36,286 bases of DNA from Gammaproteobacteria bacterium (GCA_029884425.1 JAOUHV010000030.1:1-36286); one strand, 5' to 3'; positions 25,423 through 35,639 are shown, numbered from the stretch's first letter. Made by a program: numbers and translations. The notes: generated by a model from the sequence alone, not told the origin.

Positions 25423-26622
25423 CTAGGGAGCCCCGTACTTTGCGTAAGCCCACTTCATGACCAATGGTGGCAACAAGGTGGTCAATGCAATCACAATGAC
25501 CATGCCTGTGTAGATTTCGTTGTTAAAAATTCCGCCTGCCCGTCCCAACTCAGCAAAAATCAAACCGACTTCACCCCGTGGCACCATGGCCATCCCCACA
25601 AAACCACGCATTTTCCAGGAATCCTGGATAAACAAGGTCCCCATCAACTTACCCAATACTGCTACCCCAAAAAACAGCACGGCAAAACTCCAGATGAATG
25701 GCGAAGACCAATCAATTTCCCGAAAATTAAGCGACAAACCAATCGTGACAAAAAAGATCGGTGTAAACAGATGGATGATCGGCTTCATCTGGGTTTCAAT
25801 ACGATGGGCAAACTCTTCTGAATTCCGCAGCGCCATACCAAAGGGCAGGAAAAACCGGCGCGAAAGCGCCAATCCAGCGGCAAAGCCGCCCAGCAGTTCA
25901 GGCGCACCTATCGCATGTGCCAGCCAGGCGAAAAAAAGCACCAACGACACCATGGTAGTGGGAATCAAGCCGGGAATTGTGCTTACCGCATCGACCCGAC
26001 GAATCAAATGCGACATTAACTTGGCCGCCACCGGTGCCAAGATGAAGAAAGCCCCCACAAACAGCATGACCTTACCAACACTGCCAAGGCTCACACCACC
26101 ATCCACCGAGAATTCGTACAAAATAGCGAGCAAAATCACACCCAGCACGTCGTCGATCACTGCCGCGCCGAGCACGACTTGACCCTCAGTCTCTTGCTGA
26201 CGTTTTAAATCGCTCAACACCCGAATAGTAATGCCGATACTGGTCGCCGTAAGCGTGCCGCCAATAAACAAAGACACCAACAACGACAATTCGAACAGCC
26301 AGAAACTAAGCGAAAATCCCAGCACAAACGGCGCAACAAAACCGCCAAAGGCCACAATCACCGCCTTGCGTCCAGCATGAGCCAAACGTCGAACATCGGT
26401 TTCCAGGCCCACTTCGAACAGCAACAAGATAATGCCGATTTCCGCCAGCAACTTGATGACCTGATCCGGTTCCAGCCAGCCAAACAAGCTGGGCCCCAAA
26501 GCCACACCGGCGAGCAATTCGCCAATTACCGACGGCGATTTCATCCGCACGGCGATTTCAGCGAAAATCCGCGCGGTAATCAAAATAGTCAGAAGATGAA
26601 GAAAAAAGGTATGCGTTTCCAT
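25423..26622 (-). CDS. Kef-type monovalent cation:proton antiporter
   Basis: 399 residues from ATG 26622 (METHTFFLHLLTILITARIF), with AGGGGAG just upstream; a longer frame to 26715 would put about 30 odd polar residues before the first membrane helix. About 12 hydrophobic helices make a Na_H_Exchanger (CPA2) domain, with SPSVIGELLAGVALGPSLFG, LLLFEVGLETD, the functional AAVIDDVLGVILL Asp-Asp pair, and MVPRGEVGLIFAELGR. There are no RCK/TrkA domains, unlike KefB/C. It exchanges K+ or Na+ for H+ across the inner membrane. Confidence 0.92.
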   Translation of the reverse strand: METHTFFLHLLTILITARIFAEIAVRMKSPSVIGELLAGVALGPSLFGWLEPDQVIKLLAEIGIILLLFEVGLETDVRRLAHAGRKAVIVAFGGFVAPFVLGFSLSFWLFELSLLVSLFIGGTLTATSIGITIRVLSDLKRQQETEGQVVLGAAVIDDVLGVILLAILYEFSVDGGVSLGSVGKVMLFVGAFFILAPVAAKLMSHLIRRVDAVSTIPGLIPTTMVSLVLFFAWLAHAIGAPELLGGFAAGLALSRRFFLPFGMALRNSEEFAHRIETQMKPIIHLFTPIFFVTIGLSLNFREIDWSSPFIWSFAVLFFGVAVLGKLMGTLFIQDSWKMRGFVGMAMVPRGEVGLIFAELGRAGGIFNNEIYTGMVIVIALTTLLPPLVMKWAYAKYGAP

Positions 26623-26767
26623 ATGCTCCCCTACTCGACTCACGTTTCCAGGGTTGAACCAATGGTTACATCCAGCGCAACATACAGCTTTAGCATACCC
26701 AAGGAGGCGGAACAAAAATAGCTAATTCCCCCCCATTTCAGCAGTAAACACTGTCTGCTATGGCAGG

Positions 26768-27697
26768 CTATTGCAAATAAACATTATCAATGTAGAGCTG
26801 CAGTGCGGACTGCTCGGGCGAAACGAAAAAATAAAGATAACGAACCGCTGTCCAATCAAACGTCCTGCTTTGCACCCGCTGATCCAACTCCGCCATATCC
26901 ATGGAAATATCATTCCAGCCCGGTTGCAGTTTCAGCCCTATATTCACCCGCTGCGCATACTCCGGCGAGCGCCGCTGATCATCAATGCGCATCCCAATTC
27001 CAGCCGACTGAGCACCGGCAAGGTAAATGGAAAAATTCAGCCGCTGATACGCAGACCAATCACGGTCACCGGCTTCATAGCGTACGCCACTCCAAACCTT
27101 GGGCAGGGTTTGCAGCAACAGTGAATAACTGCCGTGCCTGGATTGATCAGCCGATTGGATAGCAATCGCTCGTTGATCTCCCTGCCGCCCATAGGCCCGC
27201 CACAAATGCAGATCCAGCGAGCTTTCAAAATCTCCCAGTATCGGTGCCTGCTGCCAGCGCCAAACCAACGAATACACTCCCTGCAATGCCGACCAGCCCG
27301 GCACAATGACCACGACCAACAGCATCACAACAAGAGCCGCACGTTGTCCCCCACGAACTCGAGTGGACCACGCTTGCCACAACCACCAAACACCCACACC
27401 CAGCAAACCAAATTGCACATCAACCCAACTTGCAGTGCGTCCAACCATGGGCTGTATTATTTCAACCGCAAAAATAATCAGAACACAAATCAGCGGCACA
27501 AAACGCTTTGCATGCGTCACATGAAATCGGCACAACAAGGCATAACAGGAAAACGACAGGATAAAAAATGCAAAAAGATGCGCGTAATCCTGCAGATCAT
27601 GCCAAACCTGGCTATCAGCACGCTCGGCAAACGGCCAGAAAAACCCGACCACCAACACCAGCGGCCACCAGAAGTACCATCGCATTATCAGCGTCAT
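26768..27697 (-). CDS. VanZ-family membrane protein fused to a jelly-roll domain
   Basis: 309 residues from ATG 27697. A longer frame to 27757 would start inside the idh terminator and is rejected. The N-terminal half has four to five membrane helices with the VanZ pattern (LQDYAHLFAFFILSFSCYAL, FAVEIIQPMVGRTASWVDVQ, FGLLGVGVWW). After the last helix (about 130-155) the C-terminal 150 residues look like an extracytoplasmic carbohydrate-binding jelly roll: QRLNFSIYLAGAQSAGIGMR, LQPGWNDISMDM, AVRYLYFFVSPEQSALQLYI and a final DNVYLQ. Such a combination suggests recognition of envelope polysaccharide, but the function is not established. Confidence 0.82.
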   Translation of the reverse strand: MTLIMRWYFWWPLVLVVGFFWPFAERADSQVWHDLQDYAHLFAFFILSFSCYALLCRFHVTHAKRFVPLICVLIIFAVEIIQPMVGRTASWVDVQFGLLGVGVWWLWQAWSTRVRGGQRAALVVMLLVVVIVPGWSALQGVYSLVWRWQQAPILGDFESSLDLHLWRAYGRQGDQRAIAIQSADQSRHGSYSLLLQTLPKVWSGVRYEAGDRDWSAYQRLNFSIYLAGAQSAGIGMRIDDQRRSPEYAQRVNIGLKLQPGWNDISMDMAELDQRVQSRTFDWTAVRYLYFFVSPEQSALQLYIDNVYLQ

Positions 27698-27734
27698 TCC
27701 ATTCACCCTGATCACCTGCCAACACATCTCGCAT

Positions 27735-27766
27735 AAAAAAGGCCCGGCGAAATACATCGCCAGGCC
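27735..27766 (-). terminator. Terminator of the isocitrate dehydrogenase gene
   Basis: On minus GGCCTGGCGA (27757-27766) pairs with TCGCCGGGCC (27741-27750, one wobble pair), followed by six T (complement of 27735-27740). It stands 24 bases past the idh stop. Confidence 0.92.
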
Positions 27767-27790
27767 CCGTCGATTTTTAGCTCACCGGAT

Positions 27791-30037
<2,247 letters not shown>

Positions 30038-30144
30038 CTATCGGGACTCCACATCGGGCTGTGGCGCGATGACGTGTTGGCTATTCTACCTCAGAAGGGT
30101 GGGAACTTCTAAAGTCTTGCCTGCTCACAAATCATACAAATCGT

Positions 30145-30156
30145 CCCCCCCCCCCC
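30145..30156. repeat. C12 homopolymer tract
   Basis: Twelve consecutive C on the plus strand, between the isocitrate dehydrogenase start (30016) and the terminator of the stator-like operon (30178-30205). Such tracts are slippage-prone, and this one lies within the likely idh promoter or leader region. Length may also be a sequencing or assembly uncertainty. Confidence 0.85.
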
Positions 30157-30171
30157 TTAAGGTGCCGTCCA

Positions 30172-30205
30172 AAAATAAAGGTTGGGGGCGTTAACGCCCC
30201 CAACC
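30172..30205 (-). terminator. Terminator of the stator-like operon
   Basis: GGTTGGGGGCG (30180-30190), TTAA loop, CGCCCCCAACC (30195-30205): a perfect 11-pair stem. On minus it is followed by TTTATTTTTGG. It stands 27 bases past the MotA-like stop. Confidence 0.88.
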
Positions 30206-30231
30206 CTATTTGTCCAACCCACAACATCGCC

Positions 30232-31305
30232 TCAACCAGGCCCCTCATCGTCCTCATCCTCATCATCGTCCCTCCTGGCATCAAAGGCTGTTTCAGCCAG
30301 AAAGCCGGTGTAATCCGTACTGCGACGCCCTTGCCGATTGGGGAAACGATCCCGTTCGTGGTTGTACAAAATTTCCAGACTCATTTTGTAGCGGTTGAAT
30401 GCCTGCTGGTAGCGCTCCGCATCCGGAAACAGTGTATTGATATAGTCGATGGCCAATGACACCGGCAGACCAACCAACGAGCTGGCAATCGCCACCGCCG
30501 CGCCACCCTTCAAATCACCGCCTGAGCTCATCGCCAGATAGAATCCCGCAAACGTTCCGATGATGCCCACAAGAATGATCATGAACGGCACACGATTGAG
30601 CACGGCAATAACACTTTCCATGCTGAAAATTTTAAAGACAGTACCGTAGTACGGGTTATTGTCCAACGCGATGTGGGCAATGATTTCGTATTCCGGCGCT
30701 TGCGTGTAATCATTGTCGGAGACTTCATTGACCGTAAGTTCGATCATGTTTTGCACGCCGTCCTGGATACTGAACAACCGCTCAAAAAACGATCCCTTCT
30801 CCGGCTTCTCCGCAATTTTCTTCTCAACTAAAATATTTTCAGTTTCGCGAATAATCTTGCTGGCACGGCCTTCAAGTTCCTTGGCCTCAATCTTCAATCG
30901 TTCAGCTTCCTTGATCCTCGCCCGCAAAACCGGCATATAGGCACTGTCCTTGGTATACATGGACACCGGAACTTTCATCGCGATCTTGGCTACTTTTGGA
31001 TCAAAGTTAGCCGACATGGCAATTTCTGCCTGCTCCCTGAAGCTGTTGGCAAACGTTATCTTTCTCAGACTTTTCTGGGATTTTTTCTTGTATTCAAATA
31101 CCGAATAATAAAATGCCAGGCAGAACTTATTGAGCGCACTGATTTTGTAATGCACCCCAAACTTGAAAATCGTAAAGATGACAAACAACGCCAGTATGCC
31201 GACGACAAAGACATTACCGATCATCTCGTTAGTTAGCGCGATGCCGCTTGCGTAAAATCCGCCAAGCACCAACGACACTATCGATAACAAAAATAGATAT
31301 ATCAT
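30232..31305 (-). CDS. MotA/TolQ/ExbB-like channel protein, ZorA-like
   Basis: 357 residues. Predicted membrane helices are at about 3-23, 27-50, 239-260 and 268-291. The last pair, PFMIILVGIIGTFAGFYLAM and GGAAVAIASSLVGLPVSLAI, has the Gly/Ala/Ser-rich pattern of the MotA/TolQ/ExbB pore, and the 190-residue cytoplasmic loop between helices 2 and 3 is MotA-like. The tail ends in an acidic run (RRDDDEDEDDEGPG). With the MotB/ExbD-like protein encoded 33 bases upstream it should form an ion-driven stator complex in the inner membrane. The ATG at 31305 has a GAGGT site. It lacks the very long cytoplasmic tail of Zorya ZorA, and no ZorC/D/E-like genes are nearby. It was not recognised as any named member of the superfamily. 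Confidence 0.82.
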   Translation of the reverse strand: MIYLFLLSIVSLVLGGFYASGIALTNEMIGNVFVVGILALFVIFTIFKFGVHYKISALNKFCLAFYYSVFEYKKKSQKSLRKITFANSFREQAEIAMSANFDPKVAKIAMKVPVSMYTKDSAYMPVLRARIKEAERLKIEAKELEGRASKIIRETENILVEKKIAEKPEKGSFFERLFSIQDGVQNMIELTVNEVSDNDYTQAPEYEIIAHIALDNNPYYGTVFKIFSMESVIAVLNRVPFMIILVGIIGTFAGFYLAMSSGGDLKGGAAVAIASSLVGLPVSLAIDYINTLFPDAERYQQAFNRYKMSLEILYNHERDRFPNRQGRRSTDYTGFLAETAFDARRDDDEDEDDEGPG

Positions 31306-31338
31306 ATCAACCTCGCTAACCAGCTAGATGCTGCCCAC

Positions 31339-34062
31339 CTACTGTTCCATGTTCATCTGGAACTGCAGCACCGCTGCCTGCTCCTGACTGCAATCATATT
31401 CCACACAATCTGCTTTCTTCCCCACCAGATTTGCTGGCACCGGTTTCGCGTTCAAGAAACCCTGCGCAGACACACCCATGCTGGCTTTAAGCTCTTCGCG
31501 ATACGCAAAGTCCTTCATTGATGGATCATTGAAAATAAAGTTGTACATCGCCATTGCCCGCTCGTTACTCAGCTTGACGTTAAATTTTCGCGCATCTTCG
31601 GTATGAGCAGACTTGTCATTTATGTCAATGTAGCGGCCTTTGTAAATGGGAGAGGTCAATCCGGTTATTTTCAATACACCAACCTGCTTGGCGGCCTCTT
31701 TGTTGCTATAAATACTCTTGGCATATTTTGGAATCATCACCCTCAAGACAGCTTTCATCTCGTCGGTTAGCTCACTGGTTCCCAATTTGAAATAGGATTC
31801 CTGAAAGTGCATTTTCACCTGCCCCGTGCGGCTATCAATTTCGACGGATGAACTATTAAATCCCTTAAAGTTATCCTTCAGCTGGGTAACAATTTTTTCC
31901 TTGGCTTCTTTGGCTTTGAGGAAATCATCAAGCTCGCCTTTGAGCTTGTCCGACTTCGCTTTTTCGTCTCCCAGTTTTTGCTGGAACTTTTCATTCGCAG
32001 TCGCCAATGCCTGCTGCTTCTCACTTTCCAGCTTAGACTTGTTCTTGGCCAGATTTTCAGCAAAGGCCAATTGCGCATCACGCAGTTCTTTTTCAACCTC
32101 GGCTTGCATATCGCGCAAAGCCTTCGCATGATCTTGGCGAGCCCGGTCAAGGGCAGTTTTCTTGGCTGCGGTAGCTTCGGCTTGTTTGGACTGCAAAGCC
32201 TGCTCATACTCGCGCTGCGCTTCAGCCAGTGTTTCTTTGGTTTGCTGACTCAGCGCTTCCTTCTGCGCACGCAGCGCCTGCGAATACGAAGCCTGGGCCT
32301 TGGCTAGCTCGGCTTTGGTTTTATTTGATAACTCTGTTTGTTTTGACGTCAATGCGTCTTCATAGGCGGCCTGAGCCTGCTCAAGCTCTGTACGCCGCTG
32401 GGACTCCAGTGCAGCTCGCTGCGCAGCCAAAGCGTTCATGTGTTGTTGCTTGGCCTGCTCCAGCTCTTTTTGCTTGCTCGCCGTCATTTCATTTTGCTTG
32501 GTCTTCAACGCATCTTCATATTCTGTTTGCGCTTTCGCCAGCTGCTTTTGAGTTTCATCCAGGATGCGTTGCTTTTGCGATTCAAGTGCCTGCTTCTGAG
32601 CCAGAATAGCCTGGTTATGAGCTTGCTGGGCTTTAGCCAATTCCTGCTTTGCCTGGCTGGCTAGCTTGCTTTGATTGCTTGCCAGTGCCTTCTCATATTC
32701 CGATTTGGCCTGCTGCAGCTCTTTGCGTTTTTTCTCTTCAATTTCATTTCGCTGCGCAACCAGCGCGTTCTCACGCTCCTGCGCCACTCGATCCAGGGCT
32801 TGCTGCTTTTCCTCTTCCAGGCGACGCTGCTGATCTTGAATCTTCTGCTCTGACTCGATTTTCAATTGCTGCAGTGCAAGTTGTTTTTCCGAATCCAACG
32901 CACTTTTTTGCGAGGCCAGCGCCACTTCGTAGGCTTGCTTGGCCTGTTTGACTGCGTCCTGTTTTGCCTGAATCAAGCTTTTTTCATTTTTCTTCAATGA
33001 TTCCTGATATTCCTGCTCCGCCGTCAGCAACTGTTGGCGACGCTGCTCCTCCATTGCATTTTTCTGTTCGATTAATGACTTTGAGTATTCCCGCTGCGCC
33101 GTTTCTAGCGCCTGGCGCTTCTCGTCTGCCAGCGATGATTGCTGCTTGCTGAGGGCATCAACGTAGTCTTTTTGGGCCTGCTCAAGCTCTATTTTGCGCT
33201 GAGACTCCATAGCCGTGCGCTGTGCCAGTAACGCCTGACTGTATTCTGTATTGGCCTGCTGCAGTGCTTGTTCTTTTTCCTTATAAAGACTGGATGTTTT
33301 TGACTTGATTGCCTCGTCAAACTCAACCTTGGCCTTTTCAAGTTCCCGCAGCTTCTGCGCCTCCATCACCGTCTTCTGGTTGGTAAGAGCCACGGCATAA
33401 TCCTGCTCGAGCTGGGCGATTTCCTGTTTCTTTTGATTGGCCAACTCGGTTTCTTGCGCCGTCAGCGCCAGATCAAGCTGCTCCATGGCCAGCTTTAGCT
33501 CCTTGCGCTTCTGATTTTCAAGCCGTGTGTGCTGTTCAACCAACTGCTGGTTATACCGCTCAGTGGCATTCGCCAATTCCCGCTGTTTTTGTTCTTCAAA
33601 AACCTTTTCCCGTTCAGCGATGGTCTGCTCGTACTCTTTCTTGGCTTCATCTAAATCTTGCTGGCGTTTCTGTTCCAATTCCTTCTGTTTTTGCTCATGC
33701 TTGTCTTCAATATCAACCACCAGGTTTTCGTACTCATTGGTGACCTTGGATTGTTCCGTTGCCAGCATTTGGGCAAACTTCGCCAACAGCTGTTTGGCCT
33801 GTTCCTCCTGGCGTTGTTTTATGGCCTCCATGGTGATGTTAGATGCCTTGGCCCGCTCAATTCGTCTTTCCGATTCCTCCCGTTCAAATTCAACCTTGGC
33901 TTCGTATTGCTGAATTTTTTCGCTGGTTTCCTGTTGAACCGTCACAATTTCTTCATGGGAATAGAGCATAAATACCAATGCCAAAACCGCGAACAGGTCG
34001 ATCATTGGCACCAACGCTTCCGCAGTTTGTGATTTTTGTTCGGTTTTGGCTTCAGAAAGCAT
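31339..34062 (-). CDS. MotB/ExbD-like protein with giant coiled-coil repeat rod and OmpA-like C-terminus
   Basis: 907 residues from ATG 34062; a GTG at 34134 would give 931. Neither has a good ribosome site, but the ATG leaves a MotB-like short N-tail. A single membrane helix LVPMIDLFAVLALVFMLY (about 17-34) contains a Pro and an Asp (Asp22), matching the ion-binding helix of ExbD/TolR/MotB. Then follows a charged helix and, at 136-684, about 21 tandem 26-residue coiled-coil repeats of pattern ELxxAxxxYxxAL. The C-terminal region (about 736-907) resembles OmpA/MotB peptidoglycan-binding domains (FKLGTSELTDEMKAVL, VLKITGLTSPIY, LSNERAMAMYNFIF), but the usual TD is TSP. It is the first gene of an operon with the MotA-like gene. 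TolA-like rods are a partial analogy. Confidence 0.82.
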   Translation of the reverse strand: MLSEAKTEQKSQTAEALVPMIDLFAVLALVFMLYSHEEIVTVQQETSEKIQQYEAKVEFEREESERRIERAKASNITMEAIKQRQEEQAKQLLAKFAQMLATEQSKVTNEYENLVVDIEDKHEQKQKELEQKRQQDLDEAKKEYEQTIAEREKVFEEQKQRELANATERYNQQLVEQHTRLENQKRKELKLAMEQLDLALTAQETELANQKKQEIAQLEQDYAVALTNQKTVMEAQKLRELEKAKVEFDEAIKSKTSSLYKEKEQALQQANTEYSQALLAQRTAMESQRKIELEQAQKDYVDALSKQQSSLADEKRQALETAQREYSKSLIEQKNAMEEQRRQQLLTAEQEYQESLKKNEKSLIQAKQDAVKQAKQAYEVALASQKSALDSEKQLALQQLKIESEQKIQDQQRRLEEEKQQALDRVAQERENALVAQRNEIEEKKRKELQQAKSEYEKALASNQSKLASQAKQELAKAQQAHNQAILAQKQALESQKQRILDETQKQLAKAQTEYEDALKTKQNEMTASKQKELEQAKQQHMNALAAQRAALESQRRTELEQAQAAYEDALTSKQTELSNKTKAELAKAQASYSQALRAQKEALSQQTKETLAEAQREYEQALQSKQAEATAAKKTALDRARQDHAKALRDMQAEVEKELRDAQLAFAENLAKNKSKLESEKQQALATANEKFQQKLGDEKAKSDKLKGELDDFLKAKEAKEKIVTQLKDNFKGFNSSSVEIDSRTGQVKMHFQESYFKLGTSELTDEMKAVLRVMIPKYAKSIYSNKEAAKQVGVLKITGLTSPIYKGRYIDINDKSAHTEDARKFNVKLSNERAMAMYNFIFNDPSMKDFAYREELKASMGVSAQGFLNAKPVPANLVGKKADCVEYDCSQEQAAVLQFQMNMEQ
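32011..33657 (-). repeat. About 21 tandem 78-bp (26-codon) coding repeats
   Basis: Reading the protein, units such as ELEQAQAAYEDALTSKQTEL and ELAKAQASYSQALRAQKEAL recur every 26 residues. Fourteen units run without interruption, then a seven-residue insertion (ILDETQK), five more units, a 22-residue unit, and one last full unit. Hydrophobic positions are spaced 3-4-4-3-4-4-4, i.e. an 11 plus 15 pattern rather than plain heptads. Units differ enough in DNA to show the array is old. Confidence 0.88.
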
Positions 34063-34115
34063 AACTATGTCACTGTGGTAGAAGTAACGCTCTTTTGTGA
34101 GTAAACGACCAAGAA

Positions 34116-34123
34116 GGGGGGGG
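34116..34123. repeat. G8 homopolymer tract near the rod-protein start
   Basis: Eight G on plus (C8 on the coding strand). It lies between the two possible starts of the rod protein: inside the coding region if GTG 34134 is used, in the leader if ATG 34062 is used. Confidence 0.8.
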
Positions 34124-34134
34124 AGACCTGTCAC

Positions 34135-34414
34135 TCAGGATCATCAGCAAAATACCCTTGCCTTCCCTGTAGTTAGCGACTGCTATTTGGAAAAACTTTG
34201 CGCTTTTTTGAACACAGTCTATGTGACAAACGTCTATTTTTTAGGCGGAACTTAGCAGAACAGCCCGCATCTCGAAGAAAGGGGAAAAAAAGTGACTACA
34301 GAAATTTCAAGTGGGCGGAACAGTATCCAGCTGCCAAACATGCTACATCTTTCCAGATGATCTTAGCATCAGCCGCTGGTAGCTAACTCCACAAAAGGAC
34401 AACTGACAAAAAGC
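34135..34414. other. Intergenic region upstream of the rod-protein gene
   Basis: About 280 bases without a recognisable gene. It should contain the promoter of the stator-like operon on minus, but no convincing hexamer pair was found. A 62-codon plus-strand open frame here has no protein-like features. Confidence 0.5.
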
Positions 34415-34450
34415 AAAAAGGCCGGCAGGGAAACCCCACCAGCCTTTTTT
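34415..34450 (-). terminator. Terminator of the small lipoprotein gene
   Basis: An imperfect hairpin (AAAAAGGC ... GCCTTTTTT outer arms, GGG/CCC inner arms) with A- and T-runs on either side, 17 bases past the lipoprotein stop. It can work in both directions. Confidence 0.7.
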
Positions 34451-34466
34451 GTGTAACGCTAAACTC

Positions 34467-34691
34467 TTAGTGAGCAGCAGCAGGAGCAGCAGCGTCAGCA
34501 GGAGCAGCTTCAGCAGCTGCGTCAACTGGAGCAGCTTCTTCAACTGGAGCAACGTCAGTAGCTACTGCTTCAGCAGCAGGAGCAGTAGTTTCAGCAACTG
34601 GAGCTGCTGCTTCAGAAGCAGCTTCTTCAGACTTGGAGCAACCAGCCAACAGAGCAACCAGAACGATCATACCAGCAATAGAAATACGCAT
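34467..34691 (-). CDS. Small Ala/Glu-rich lipoprotein
   Basis: 74 residues. The signal sequence RISIAGMIVLVALLAGC ends in a textbook lipobox (LAGC, Cys18). The mature part is SKSEE followed by about 50 residues made almost only of Ala, Glu, Pro, Val, Thr and Asp, an acidic disordered or extended stretch ending in AAAH. It begins at ATG 34691 after GAGGT. Low-complexity lipoproteins like this are common and of unknown role; linking the outer membrane to periplasmic partners is possible but not shown. Its own terminator follows. Confidence 0.75.
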   Translation of the reverse strand: MRISIAGMIVLVALLAGCSKSEEAASEAAAPVAETTAPAAEAVATDVAPVEEAAPVDAAAEAAPADAAAPAAAH

Positions 34692-34954
34692 GTTTATTAC
34701 CTCAAAAGTAAAATAAAAAGTAAGTATTACAAAACCTTTGCTCTAATTTTTAGGAGGGACCAGAGCGAGGCATATATTATGCTGTTTTTTGAAAAAAGCC
34801 ATAGCCTATTCATCAGACAGGCATAAATATTTTTTTTCGTCCCCGAATGGAAATTGGAATCAGTTTATGTTATCGGGGATGGCAAATCAAGTCGACTGCG
34901 TGTTTTATAGCCAAATTCGCCAAATTCATTGCGTGATTCTAGTCATCGACGCAC

Positions 34955-34984
34955 AAAAAAACCCCGGTATCGCTACCGAGGTTT
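34955..34984 (-). terminator. Terminator of the PEP-CTERM gene
   Basis: On minus AACCTCGGTA pairs with TACCGGGGTT (one wobble) around a four-base loop, followed by seven T (complement of 34955-34961). It lies about 55 bases past the stop. Confidence 0.9.
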
Positions 34985-35037
34985 CCTGCTGGTTACGGCC
35001 CAAAGCCTGCTGTACGCAAGCCTAGCGCGTAGAGCGC

Positions 35038-35616
35038 TTACGCCTTACGACGACGCGCTACAACCAGACCGAACAGACCTACACCCAACAGTGCCAGCAC
35101 GCCAGGAGCGGGAACTTCACGCTCGCCAACCACGCCCCACAGTTTGATGTTGGACAGACCGCCGCCGCCACTCTTCTGCAGCTTAGCCAAATCCCAAGTA
35201 CCTGAAGTACTGTCGTCCTTCAGCAACCAAACCCAATAGTCTGGATCGCCACCACCTTGACCAACGTGCATGCTGATAGCACCCTTGGTGAAGTGATTCC
35301 AGAAGCTAGGATCAATCGCCCAAGTACCGCTCGCAGGAATGCTGCCCCAGTTGTTACCAGTAGCAGTGAAGTAGCCATTAGTACCGTTACCGGTCAACTC
35401 ACCCGCTTTGGTCCAGGTATCACCGTAGATGCTACCAACTAGAGAAGCATCTGGATTAGCACTTGAACCGTAGGCACACTGCGCAGCATCAACCAAAGTT
35501 GCTATGCGGTCAGGTGCACCACAGGTATTGCCAGCAACAGGATTTGCCATCACAACGCCTGAAGCAGTCATGGCCAGAGCCACTACAACTGCCTTAGAAA
35601 TCATGCTCGTTTTCAT
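35038..35616 (-). CDS. PEP-CTERM sorting-domain protein
   Basis: 192 residues. The signal peptide is KTSMISKAVVVALAMTASGVVMA. The mature domain is Gly/Ser/Asn/Trp-rich, with two Cys near its start (NTCGAPDR and AAQCAYG). The C-terminus reads VPAPGVLALLGVGLFGLVVA followed by RRRKA: the PEP-type motif (here PAP), a membrane helix and a basic tail that make up the exosortase sorting signal. The protein is expected to be cleaved by an exosortase (EpsH/XrtA type, not in this window) and delivered to the surface or exopolysaccharide matrix. A near-consensus sigma-54 promoter stands upstream. Function beyond that is unknown. Confidence 0.92.
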   Translation of the reverse strand: MKTSMISKAVVVALAMTASGVVMANPVAGNTCGAPDRIATLVDAAQCAYGSSANPDASLVGSIYGDTWTKAGELTGNGTNGYFTATGNNWGSIPASGTWAIDPSFWNHFTKGAISMHVGQGGGDPDYWVWLLKDDSTSGTWDLAKLQKSGGGGLSNIKLWGVVGEREVPAPGVLALLGVGLFGLVVARRRKA

Positions 35617-35639
35617 ATATTTCAGAGTCCTTCAACATT

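Noticed and set aside
32011-33657. CRISPR-like regular repeats
   Set aside because: The 78-base period is a coding repeat of 26 residues with diverged DNA; there are no identical short repeats with unique spacers.
31826-33913. Several plus-strand open frames opposite the rod protein
   Set aside because: They are mirror readings of the 78-base repeats (Leu/Phe/Cys/Ser-rich) and have no start sites or domains.
30232-34134. A complete Zorya defence system
   Set aside because: Only a MotA/MotB-like pair is present. No helicase, nuclease or ZorC/ZorE-like gene is adjacent, the channel protein lacks the long ZorA tail, and neighbours are housekeeping genes.
34467-34691. Antisense plus-strand Ser-rich open frame over the small lipoprotein
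   Set aside because: It is the mirror of the Ala/Glu-rich repeats; the minus-strand frame has a proper lipobox and ribosome site.
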